Positions 1 through 5,329 of a DNA stretch of 5,329 bases are shown here, piece by piece. The position numbers and the translations under genes were made by a program. The stretch comes from Actinomycetes bacterium (GTDB taxonomy: Bacteria; Actinomycetota; Actinomycetes; Actinomycetales; Cellulomonadaceae): NCBI GenBank assembly GCA_023438885.1, contig JAEXPS010000203.1, positions 1-5,329 on the forward strand. The letters are read 5' to 3'. The first letter of the stretch is position 1; every line of letters starts with the position of its first letter. The notes under the pieces were generated by a model. The model was given only the letters and a program-made list of their open reading frames with translations. It was not told where the DNA came from and did no database searches.

Positions 1-99
1 CCGGCGCCCGCCCCCCCTGACGGCCGCCACCCCCTGTCGCCCCCCACCGCCTGACGCCCGCCCCCCCTGACGCCCACCACCCCCTGACGCCCACTGCCC
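1..99. repeat. C-rich tandem array of ~17-bp units
   Basis: Five head-to-tail units start at 16, 33, 50, 66 and 83, each opening with CCTGACGCCC or a one-base variant (CCTGACGGCC at 16, CCTGTCGCCC at 33). Spacings are 17, 17, 16 and 17 bp. A degenerate sixth unit fits 1-15, so the array may continue left of the window. Three units make a 50-bp higher-order period: 5-41 and 55-91 match at 34 of 37 positions. The period is not a multiple of three and TGA stops fall in all three plus-strand frames, so this is non-coding on that strand. The minus strand is open through most of the array, but the unit length argues against a conserved protein. The same decamer occurs once more at 955-964, after udgX. 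Confidence 0.8.
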
Positions 100-114
100 C
101 ACGCCGGCTACCGT

Positions 115-216
115 CACCGAGCGCATCTCTCTTCGCCGAGCGCATCACCAGTCGCCGAACGCGCATGTTGCGGCGCACATGGCATACGCGTTCGGCGACC
201 GGAGATGCGCTCGGTG
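115..216. repeat. nested palindromic intergenic element
   Basis: Two perfect or near-perfect inverted repeats are nested. The inner arms are 151-167 and 183-199 (16 of 17 bases pair, with a perfect 13-bp core GTCGCCGAACGCG) around a 15-nt loop. The outer arm 202-216 is the exact reverse complement of 115-129 (15 bp). Part of it (205-214) also pairs perfectly with 136-145 (CCGAGCGCAT), at equal 5-nt distances from the inner stem, so two alternative folds exist. It lies upstream of udgX, and its words recur at the right end of the window. This suggests a dispersed extragenic palindrome, or a regulatory or transcript-end structure. No run of T follows it, so a classical terminator is not supported. 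Confidence 0.75.
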
Positions 217-282
217 TCGGGGGGAGTGGGCTCGGTGTCGGGAGTGGGCGCCCGGGGTGGGCGGGCTGGGCCGGGCGGCGGG
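210..282 (+). repeat. G-rich direct repeat with G-quadruplex potential upstream of udgX
   Basis: The word CTCGGTGTCGGG followed by AGTGGG is repeated at 210-230 and 231-248. The first copy differs only by three extra G. With the following stretch the plus strand carries many runs of three or more G (219-224, 228-230, 240-242, 246-248, 254-257, 259-261, 263-265, 268-270, 273-275) with short loops. That is enough for a G-quadruplex in the DNA or in the udgX leader RNA. It ends about 10 nt before the udgX start, where a ribosome-binding site would be expected. Folding is inferred from the pattern only. Confidence 0.55.
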
Positions 283-292
283 ATGCTGAGGC

Positions 293-931
293 ATGGCCGA
301 CGCGGAGAGGCCGGGGGCCCAGCACTGGGTGCCGGAGGGCGGCGGCGTCCAGGCACTCCGGTCGGCGGCGCCGGCATGCCGGGGCTGCGAGCTGTGGGCG
401 CCGGCGACCCAGGTCGTCTTCTCCGCCGGGCCGTCGCGTGCACGGCTGGTACTCGTCGGCGAGCAGCCCGGCGACGTCGAGGACCGGGAGGGCGAGCCCT
501 TCGTCGGGCCGGCCGGACGCATCCTGGACGAGGCGCTGGAGGCGGCGGGCCTGGACCGCGACGACGTCTATCTCACCAATGCGGTGAAGCACTTCCGGTT
601 CACCGAGCGCGGGCCACGGCGGTTGCACAAGGCGCCGGCCGTGGTGCACCTGCGCGCGTGCCTGCCGTGGCTGGACGCGGAGCTGGCTGCCGTGCGGCCG
701 CGCGTCGTGGTGGCGATGGGCACGACCGCAGCGCATGCCGTGCTCGGTCACGAGGTCACGATCGGCGAGACGCGCGGCCGCCTGCTCGACGAGCGGACTC
801 CGGCCGTCCTGGTGACGGCGCACCCCTCGTCGGTGCTGCGGCTGCGCGAGTCCGTCGAGCGACACGCGGCCCTCACCGCCCTCGTCGCCGACCTGAAGGT
901 CGCCGCCGCAGCCGCGACGGCCACCGCCTGA
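293..931 (+). CDS. udgX: UdgX-type uracil-DNA glycosylase (iron-sulfur)
   Basis: This 212-residue protein is a UDG-superfamily enzyme that excises uracil from DNA; characterised UdgX proteins end up covalently joined to the DNA abasic site. Visible are motif A GEQPGD (56-61, with the Gln typical of UdgX), EPFVGPAGRILD (68-79), TNAVKHF (95-101), the family-defining arginine/histidine loop as RRLH (109-112) and the HPSS motif (177-180). Cys29, Cys32 and Cys123 are likely Fe-S ligands; His100, in the place of the third Cys of family 4 enzymes, may be the fourth (inferred from remembered family alignments). His112 corresponds to the His that bonds to DNA in the Mycobacterium smegmatis protein. 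The loop differs from the usual KRRIH: Pro replaces Lys and Leu replaces Ile. Length matches the family. The Shine-Dalgarno is poor (GAGG directly before the ATG, or GGCGGG about 10 nt away), so the start is chosen mainly from family length. The gene stands alone and is convergent with the exporter. Confidence 0.93.
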   Translation: MADAERPGAQHWVPEGGGVQALRSAAPACRGCELWAPATQVVFSAGPSRARLVLVGEQPGDVEDREGEPFVGPAGRILDEALEAAGLDRDDVYLTNAVKHFRFTERGPRRLHKAPAVVHLRACLPWLDAELAAVRPRVVVAMGTTAAHAVLGHEVTIGETRGRLLDERTPAVLVTAHPSSVLRLRESVERHAALTALVADLKVAAAAATATA

Positions 932-1047
932 CCGCACTCCGGACCGCCCTCCAACCTGACGCCCGAGGTCGACAGGGTTCTGTGCCTGCTGACATCGGAC
1001 GTTGCGCGGGGAAGGGGCGTCGGGCGCCCGGGGTCGGAAGCAGGGCC
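932..1047. other. convergent intergenic spacer
   Basis: This 116-bp gap lies between the stops of udgX and the permease gene. It contains a 10-bp perfect palindrome CGGGCGCCCG (1021-1030), a small 4-bp-arm hairpin (972-983) and one copy of the decamer CCTGACGCCC (955-964) found in the left tandem array. None makes a convincing terminator, since there is no strong stem followed by a T run on either strand. No small gene is supported. Confidence 0.5.
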
Positions 1048-1854
1048 TCAGCGGGAGGCGCTGCGGCGGTAGCGGGCGATCGACAGAGGCGCGAACACCG
1101 CGACCAGGATCACCACCCAGATGAGGGTGTAGGCGACCGGGTTCTGCATGGACCACGCGTCGGAGGGCGGCGCATCCGGACTGGTGTTCCCGAACAGCTC
1201 CCGGGATGCCTGGGTCACCGCCGAGACCGGGTTCCACTCGACGAAGGTCTGCAGGCCCGCGGGGAACGACTCCAGGGGCACGAAGGCGTTCGAGATGAAC
1301 GTCAGCGGCATCACGACCATGAACGACGCGTTGTTGATCACATCGACGCTCGGCACCATGAGCCCCACCAGCGCCATCACCCAGCTGAAGGCGTAGGCGA
1401 AGACAAGGAGCAGCGCGAAGCCCATCAGCGCCTCGCCCATGGAGCTGCGCACGCGCCAGCCGACGACCAGGCCGGTGAGCGCCATGATCGCGAGCGAGAC
1501 CACGTTGTAGAACACGTCCGACGCGGTGCGGCCGATCAGCACGCCGGAGCGCGACATCGGCAGGGACCGGAACCGGTCGATGATGCCCTTCTGCATGTCC
1601 TCGGCCAGGCTCGCGCCGGTGTACGTGGCGCCGAACACCACCGTCTGCGCGAAGATCCCGCCGATGAGGAACTCCCGGTAGCTGATGCCCTCGCCCGGGT
1701 CGATCGCCCCACCGAACACGTACGCGAACAGCAGCACGAACATGATCGGCGAGAGCAGGACGAACACCAGGATCTCCGGCACCCGGCGGATCTTGACGAA
1801 GTTGCGCTGGGCGATGATGTTGCCGTCGCGCAGCGCGTGGGCCACGGCGTTCAT
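1048..1854 (-). CDS. ABC-2 type (DrrB-like) multidrug export permease
   Basis: This 268-residue inner-membrane protein is the membrane half of a DrrA/DrrB-type exporter. Six hydrophobic spans can be read at about 28-48, 62-82, 113-133, 142-167, 175-193 and 239-259, the usual ABC-2 topology. Conserved family patches are EDMQKGIIDRFRSLPMSR (85-102, the cytoplasmic loop expected to contact the ATPase) and FISNAFVPLESFPAGLQ (186-202) followed by WNPVS (207-211). The N-terminus has no signal peptide and enters the first helix after a short basic segment. The start ATG overlaps the ATPase stop as ATGA (1851-1854), so translation is coupled; only a weak G-rich ribosome-binding stretch sits inside the end of the ATPase gene. 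Substrate is unknown; drugs, glycolipids and lipids are all exported by relatives. Confidence 0.93.
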   Translation of the reverse strand: MNAVAHALRDGNIIAQRNFVKIRRVPEILVFVLLSPIMFVLLFAYVFGGAIDPGEGISYREFLIGGIFAQTVVFGATYTGASLAEDMQKGIIDRFRSLPMSRSGVLIGRTASDVFYNVVSLAIMALTGLVVGWRVRSSMGEALMGFALLLVFAYAFSWVMALVGLMVPSVDVINNASFMVVMPLTFISNAFVPLESFPAGLQTFVEWNPVSAVTQASRELFGNTSPDAPPSDAWSMQNPVAYTLIWVVILVAVFAPLSIARYRRSASR

Positions 1855-2831
1855 CGCTTCGCCCCCGCCATCTGCTCCTCCGCCGCTTCCTCCTCGGCGG
1901 CGTGGCCGGTCAGGGTGAGGAACACGTCGTCGAGGGTCGGGCGGCGCAGGCCGACGTCCAGCACCTCGACGCGCTCGGCCTCGAGCCGGCGCAACAGGCT
2001 CGCCAGAGACTCTGCCCCACCGTTGACGGCGACCGAGAGGGCACGGTCGCTGATGCCGTCGCGTACCTCCTCGGTGCCGATCGCCGCCAGTGCGGCGGTC
2101 GCCGCGGGCCGGTCGTCGGCCGTCGCGAGCACCAGCTCGATCCGCTCGCCGCCGATCTGCGTCTTCAGCTCGTCGGCCGTGCCCTGGGCGATCGCCCGGC
2201 CCCGGTCGATGACGAGGATCTGGTGGGCGAGCCGGTCCGCCTCCTCGAGGTACTGCGTGGTGAGCAGCAGCGTGGTGCCGTCGGCGACGAGCTCGCGGAT
2301 CACGTCCCACATCGACAGGCGGCTGCGAGGGTCCAGGCCGGTGGTGGGCTCGTCGAGCACGATCACCGGCGGCTGGGCGACGAGCGCCGCGGCCAGGTCG
2401 AGCCGGCGGCGCATGCCGCCGGAGTAGGTCTTCGTCGGCCGGTTGCCGGCATCGACGAGGTCGAACCGCTCCAGCAGCTCGCCGGCCCGCGCGCGTGCCC
2501 GGGACTTGGCGAAGCCGTAGAGGCGCCCGACCATCACCAGGTTCTCGAACCCGGTGAGGTACTCGTCCACAGCCGCCGCCTGCCCGGACAGGCCGATGCG
2601 ACGCCTCGTCCCGTCGGGATCGGCGAGCACGTCGACACCCGCCACCGTGGCCGTGCCCTCGTCCGGCTCCAGCAGCGTCGTGAGGATGCGGACGGCGGTC
2701 GTCTTGCCGGCGCCGTTGGGGCCGAGGAGCCCGAGCACCGTGCCCTCCGGCACGGCGAGATCGAGACCGTCCAGTGCCGTGACGTTCCCGTAGCGCTTGA
2801 CCAGGCCCGATGCCTGGATCATGTCGGTCAT
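1851..2831 (-). CDS. DrrA-like ABC transporter ATP-binding protein
   Basis: This 326-residue cytoplasmic ATPase powers the partner permease. Motifs in order are Walker A GPNGAGKTT (37-45), Q-loop Gln84, signature YSGGMRRR (136-143), Walker B VIVLDEP (156-162), D-loop GLDPRSR (165-171) and the switch region LTTQYLEEAD (190-199). Gln193 stands where most ABC ATPases have the switch histidine, as in DrrA-type daunorubicin-resistance ATPases. About 100 extra residues follow the nucleotide-binding fold and include PTLDDVFLTLTGH (298-310), matching the LDEVF motif of the DrrA C-terminal domain that contacts the membrane partner. The tail is Ala/Glu-rich (311-319). The start is fixed by AGGAGGT 5 nt upstream; an ATG at codon 4 is too far from it. 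No TetR or MarR regulator gene, common beside such pairs, lies in the window. Confidence 0.95.
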   Translation of the reverse strand: MTDMIQASGLVKRYGNVTALDGLDLAVPEGTVLGLLGPNGAGKTTAVRILTTLLEPDEGTATVAGVDVLADPDGTRRRIGLSGQAAAVDEYLTGFENLVMVGRLYGFAKSRARARAGELLERFDLVDAGNRPTKTYSGGMRRRLDLAAALVAQPPVIVLDEPTTGLDPRSRLSMWDVIRELVADGTTLLLTTQYLEEADRLAHQILVIDRGRAIAQGTADELKTQIGGERIELVLATADDRPAATAALAAIGTEEVRDGISDRALSVAVNGGAESLASLLRRLEAERVEVLDVGLRRPTLDDVFLTLTGHAAEEEAAEEQMAGAKR

Positions 2832-2836
2832 CCCAG

Positions 2837-2843
2837 ACCTCCT
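2837..2843 (-). promoter_or_regulatory. strong ribosome-binding site of the ATPase gene
   Basis: On the minus strand AGGAGGT lies 5 nt before the ATG at 2831, a near-perfect Shine-Dalgarno. It selects Met1 over Met4. It sits within CCAG/CTGG short arms (2833-2845), which could form only a weak 4-bp hairpin. Confidence 0.85.
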
Positions 2844-2864
2844 GGATGAGCGGTCCGTGCGGGC

Positions 2865-2892
2865 ATTCCACGGTCACACAGACCACCGACAA
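2865..2892 (-). promoter_or_regulatory. possible promoter of the exporter operon
   Basis: On the minus strand TTGTCG (2892-2887) and TGGAAT (2870-2865) are 16 bp apart, each matching 4 of 6 bases of the -35 and -10 consensus. The -10 box lies 33 nt before the ATPase start. It falls in the only gap between the GH3 and ATPase genes, so it would let the exporter be transcribed independently. Such matches occur by chance and read-through from GH3 is equally possible. Confidence 0.3.
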
Positions 2893-2895
2893 CCG

Positions 2896-5133
2896 CTAGA
2901 GGTCCCTCCCCGCCATTCCCCCGGCCTGGGCCAGCAGCTCGTCCAGCGCTCCCGCCGGCAACAACCCGAAGCCGGCCGCCACCTGGATCGGGATGGCGAG
3001 GAACATCTCGTCCTCGGGGATCTCGGCCCCCGTCGCCGCCGCGGCTCCCGTCAGCAGGGGGCCGGCGACCGGGTGCGCCAGCAGCTCGGCGACCGTCGAC
3101 ATCTCGTCGAGCGGCCGCGCGACGTCCTCGCCGGCTACCTCGACGGCCACCGACCCGCGGATGTCCCGCGACGACGCCCCCACCTCGATCACGAAGGTCC
3201 CGCCCTCGACCGTCCAGCGCCGCAGCGCCGGGTGCCAGTAGGCGAGGTCGCGCTCGCCGAGCGTGAAGGTCACGGTCATCGAGGCGCCCGGCTCGAGCCG
3301 CACCTTGGCGAACCCCCGCAGCTCCCGCGCGGGCCGCAGCACCGCCGCCTCCGGGTCGCGCACGTACACCTGCACCACCTCGGCGCCGGCCACCGCGCCG
3401 GTGTTCGTCAGCCGCACGGAGACCTGGACGGACGAGCCCGAGGCAGTGACCGTGACGTCGTCGTACGCGAACGACGTGTACGTGAGCCCGTGCCCGAACG
3501 GGAACGCCACCGGCAGGTCACGCGTGTCGTACCAGCGGTAGCCGACGAGCACACCCTCCCCGTAGCGCACGTGGCCGAACTCCCCGGGGAAGTTGCCGAA
3601 CGCGGGAGTGTCCTCCAGCCGCAGCGGGATCGTCTCCGCCAGGCGTCCCTCCGGCGAGCGCACGCCCAGCAGCAGCTCCGCCACCGCCGAACCGCCGGCC
3701 TGCCCGCCGAGCCACGTCTCCAGCAGCGCCGGCACGGCGTCCGCCCACTCGACGCTGACCGCCGAGCCGTTCGCCAGCACCACCACCAGCCGTCGGTTCA
3801 CCTCGGCCAGCGCGCGCAGCAGCGCCACCTGGTTCTCCGGGAGGCCGAGCCGGGGCCGGTCGTAGCCCTCCGACTCGTCGGCCGCGGGCAGCCCGAGGAA
3901 CACGAGCACCGTGCCGGCCCGCCCCGCCGCCGCGACCGCCTCCGCGCGCAGCGCCGCGTCCTCGTCGGACCCCTCCAACGTGAAGCCGGCCGCGAACGGG
4001 ACCTGTGCGCCGGTCGCGGCGCGCAGGGCGGAGAGCGCGTCGTCGAGGCGGGTCGGGTTCACCTGCGACGAGCCGGCGCCCTGGTAGCGCGGCGTCCGTG
4101 CGAACTCGCCGACGACGAGAAGGTTTGCGACGTCTGCCCGCGCGACGGGCAGCAGCGGCTGGCCGTCCACCGCGTCGTTCTTCAGCAGCACCGCGCCGGC
4201 CGCGGCGGCCTGGCGGGCCAGCTCGTGGTGGGCGGCCTCGTCCAGTGCCGGGCCGGGTTGCGTGAGCGAGCGCCCGACGAGCTCCAGCACCCGCCGGGCC
4301 GAGGCATCGAGGCGCGCCTCGTCGAGCCGCCCCTCCCGGACGGCCGCGGCGACCTCGTCGTCCGGCCGCGGACCGGTGGCCGGCATCTGCAGGTCGAGCC
4401 CGGCGGCGAGCGAGACGACGCGATCGTGTACCGCGCCCCAGTCGCTGACGACGAGCCCCTCGAAACCCCACTCGTCGCGCAGCACCGTCGTGAGCAGCCA
4501 GTCGTGCTCGGAGGCGTAGACGCCGTTGACCTTGTTGTACGCGCACATCACGGTCCACGGTTGCGACCGTTTCACCACGTGCTCGAACGCCGGCAGGTAG
4601 ATCTCGCGCAGGGTGCGCTCGTCGACGTCGGCGGAGACCCGCATCCGGTCGGTCTCCTGGTTGTTCGCGGCGTAGTGCTTGAGGCTGGTGCCGACACCCT
4701 GCGACTGCACGCCGTCGACCATCGCGGCGGCGAGCCGGCCCGCCAGGTGCGGGTCCTCGGAGAAGTACTCGAAGTTGCGGCCGCAGAGCGGAGTCCGCTT
4801 GATGTTGACCCCCGGACCCAGCAGCACGGCCACGCCCTGGGCGGCCGCCTCGCGGCCGAGTGCCTCGCCGACCCGGCTCAGCAGCGCGACGTCCCACGTC
4901 GATGCGAGGGCTGCCGCCGTGGGGAAGCACGTGGCCGGCACCGACTGCCCGATCTCCGCCGAGCCGCCCTCCTCCACCTGCCGGCGCAGGCCGTGCGGGC
5001 CGTCGGTCATCATCACCGCCGGGACGCCGGCGCGATCGATCGCCTTCGTGTGCCAGAAGTCGGCGCCCGACGTCAGGGCGGCCTTCTCGGGCACGGTCAG
5101 GGTGGACAGGATCCGGTCGACGTCGAGCGGCAT
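2896..5133 (-). CDS. glycoside hydrolase family 3 beta-glucosidase
   Basis: This 745-residue enzyme hydrolyses terminal beta-linked sugars (beta-glucosidase most likely; xylosidase or activity on glycosylated natural products possible) by the retaining GH3 mechanism. Domains are a TIM barrel (about 10-290), an alpha/beta sandwich (about 315-545), a fibronectin-III-like domain (about 570-655) and a helical C-terminal extension (about 675-740) opening with MSTVAELLAHPVAGPLL, as seen in many bacterial GH3. The nucleophile is Asp231 in VVSDWGA. The acid/base is most likely Glu422 in ESEGYDR. Sugar-binding residues include Asp44 (TDGPHG), GRNFEYFSEDP (118-128) and KHYAANNQE (152-160). There is no PA14 insertion and no signal peptide, so the enzyme should act in the cytoplasm on imported or internal glycosides. 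The ATG at 5133 is preferred over an in-frame GTG at 5175 because GGAGGT lies 6 nt before it. The exporter genes follow 64 bp downstream on the same strand. Confidence 0.95.
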   Translation of the reverse strand: MPLDVDRILSTLTVPEKAALTSGADFWHTKAIDRAGVPAVMMTDGPHGLRRQVEEGGSAEIGQSVPATCFPTAAALASTWDVALLSRVGEALGREAAAQGVAVLLGPGVNIKRTPLCGRNFEYFSEDPHLAGRLAAAMVDGVQSQGVGTSLKHYAANNQETDRMRVSADVDERTLREIYLPAFEHVVKRSQPWTVMCAYNKVNGVYASEHDWLLTTVLRDEWGFEGLVVSDWGAVHDRVVSLAAGLDLQMPATGPRPDDEVAAAVREGRLDEARLDASARRVLELVGRSLTQPGPALDEAAHHELARQAAAAGAVLLKNDAVDGQPLLPVARADVANLLVVGEFARTPRYQGAGSSQVNPTRLDDALSALRAATGAQVPFAAGFTLEGSDEDAALRAEAVAAAGRAGTVLVFLGLPAADESEGYDRPRLGLPENQVALLRALAEVNRRLVVVLANGSAVSVEWADAVPALLETWLGGQAGGSAVAELLLGVRSPEGRLAETIPLRLEDTPAFGNFPGEFGHVRYGEGVLVGYRWYDTRDLPVAFPFGHGLTYTSFAYDDVTVTASGSSVQVSVRLTNTGAVAGAEVVQVYVRDPEAAVLRPARELRGFAKVRLEPGASMTVTFTLGERDLAYWHPALRRWTVEGGTFVIEVGASSRDIRGSVAVEVAGEDVARPLDEMSTVAELLAHPVAGPLLTGAAAATGAEIPEDEMFLAIPIQVAAGFGLLPAGALDELLAQAGGMAGRDL

Positions 5134-5139
5134 GGGTGC

Positions 5140-5169
5140 ACCTCCAGCGGGCACGTTAGCCGCTGGTGG
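5140..5169 (-). promoter_or_regulatory. GH3 ribosome-binding site inside an inverted repeat
   Basis: The Shine-Dalgarno GGAGGT (5145-5140, minus strand) precedes the GH3 ATG by 6 nt. Its GGAGG is part of an inverted repeat: CCACCAGCGG (5169-5160) pairs with CCGCTGGAGG (5150-5141) at 9 of 10 positions, with one A-A mismatch and a 9-nt loop. In RNA this stem would hide the ribosome-binding site; as DNA it could be a repressor operator. The loop contains TAACGT (5158-5153), which fits a TANNNT -10 box, but no good -35 lies 17 bp upstream. Confidence 0.5.
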
Positions 5170-5192
5170 CGACACGCGCCGGACTCGTCGTC

Positions 5193-5238
5193 GTCGGCGA
5201 CCCGGCTGCGCTCGCCGAGCGCAGAACTCGTCGCCGAC
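5193..5238. repeat. nested palindrome upstream of the GH3 gene
   Basis: A perfect inner palindrome has 9-bp arms and a one-base centre (5206-5214 and 5216-5224; core TGCGCTCGCCGAGCGCA, 5207-5223). It is framed by perfect 9-bp outer arms GTCGGCGAC (5193-5201) and GTCGCCGAC (5230-5238). The spacers between inner and outer arms are 4 and 5 nt. It lies 60-105 bp before the GH3 start codon and may lie in its promoter region. TCGCCGAGCGCA, GTCGCCGA and TCGGCGAC all also occur in the left flank. Confidence 0.7.
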
Positions 5239-5296
5239 ATCGTGGGTTCCGGCCGACGAAAGGCACGGTCTCAGTGAGGAGTTCTGCGCTCGCCGA
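5212..5296. repeat. long-range inverted repeat in the right flank
   Basis: Arms 5212-5229 and 5279-5296 pair at 17 of 18 positions (perfect over 5216-5229 with 5279-5292, GAGCGCAGAACTC core), with 49 nt between them. The left arm shares bases with the 5193-5238 palindrome, so the two folds compete. GCCGACGAA is directly repeated at 5252-5260 and 5292-5300, and TGCGCTCGGTG at 5304-5314 copies the word at 206-216. No gene is seen from 5134 to the window end. Confidence 0.65.
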
Positions 5297-5329
5297 CGAA
5301 GGGTGCGCTCGGTGGGTGCGGGGGATGCG

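Noticed and set aside
1..99. CRISPR array
   Set aside because: Units of about 17 bp run head to tail with no unique spacers, and no cas gene is present.
932..1047. Bidirectional intrinsic terminator between udgX and the permease gene
   Set aside because: Only a 10-bp palindrome and a weak 4-bp stem are present, with no T run on either strand.
205..2427. 740-codon plus-strand open frame crossing udgX and the exporter genes
   Set aside because: It runs out of frame through udgX and antisense to two convincing ABC genes; the low-complexity translation matches no family.
1048..2892. 614-codon version of the permease extending through the ATPase region, possibly a fusion
   Set aside because: The upstream part is the ATPase gene read in the wrong frame. 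The real permease starts at 1854 with the ATGA overlap and has normal family length.
5134..5175. GTG start at 5175 adding 14 residues to the GH3 protein
   Set aside because: The extra residues are a Pro/Ala stretch unlike the family, and the strong GGAGGT sits 6 nt before the ATG at 5133.
2797..5277. 826-codon plus-strand open frame antisense to the GH3 gene
   Set aside because: Its translation is rich in Arg, His, Gln and Gly with no recognisable fold. It mirrors a well-conserved GH3 gene whose high-GC codon use removes stops from the opposite strand.

Overview
The window has very high GC (roughly 70% or more by eye) with strong G/C bias at third codon positions. Actinomycete-style Shine-Dalgarno sequences and the gene content (a UdgX uracil-DNA glycosylase, a DrrA/DrrB-type ABC exporter and a cytoplasmic GH3 beta-glucosidase) point to an actinobacterium (Actinomycetota). 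The genus cannot be fixed from this sequence; the guess rests on composition and family distribution only.

Layout. Positions 1-292 hold no gene but are highly structured: a C-rich tandem array of about 17-bp units (1-99), a nested palindromic element (115-216) and a G-rich directly repeated stretch (210-282). Next is a plus-strand UdgX gene (293-931). A 116-bp convergent spacer (932-1047) separates it from three minus-strand genes. Read in their own direction these are a GH3 glycoside hydrolase (5133 to 2896), then 64 bp, then a DrrA-like ATPase (2831 to 1851), overlapping by 4 bp (ATGA) a six-helix ABC-2 permease (1854 to 1048). The right flank (5134-5329) is again non-coding and palindromic, and reuses words found in the left flank.

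How the genes work together. ATPase and permease are clearly one translationally coupled export system, with two of each chain expected per transporter. The GH3 enzyme lies upstream on the same strand and could share a transcript with them, but a possible promoter in the 64-bp gap leaves that open. A hydrolase that removes sugars next to a drug-type exporter is suggestive but unproven. UdgX is convergent and functionally separate; it repairs or traps uracil in DNA.

No clearly new multi-gene system is visible. The parts most worth a second look are the structured flanks (tandem array, shared palindromic words, potential G-quadruplexes), a hairpin that would bury the ribosome-binding site of the GH3 gene, and the variant histidine loop of UdgX.
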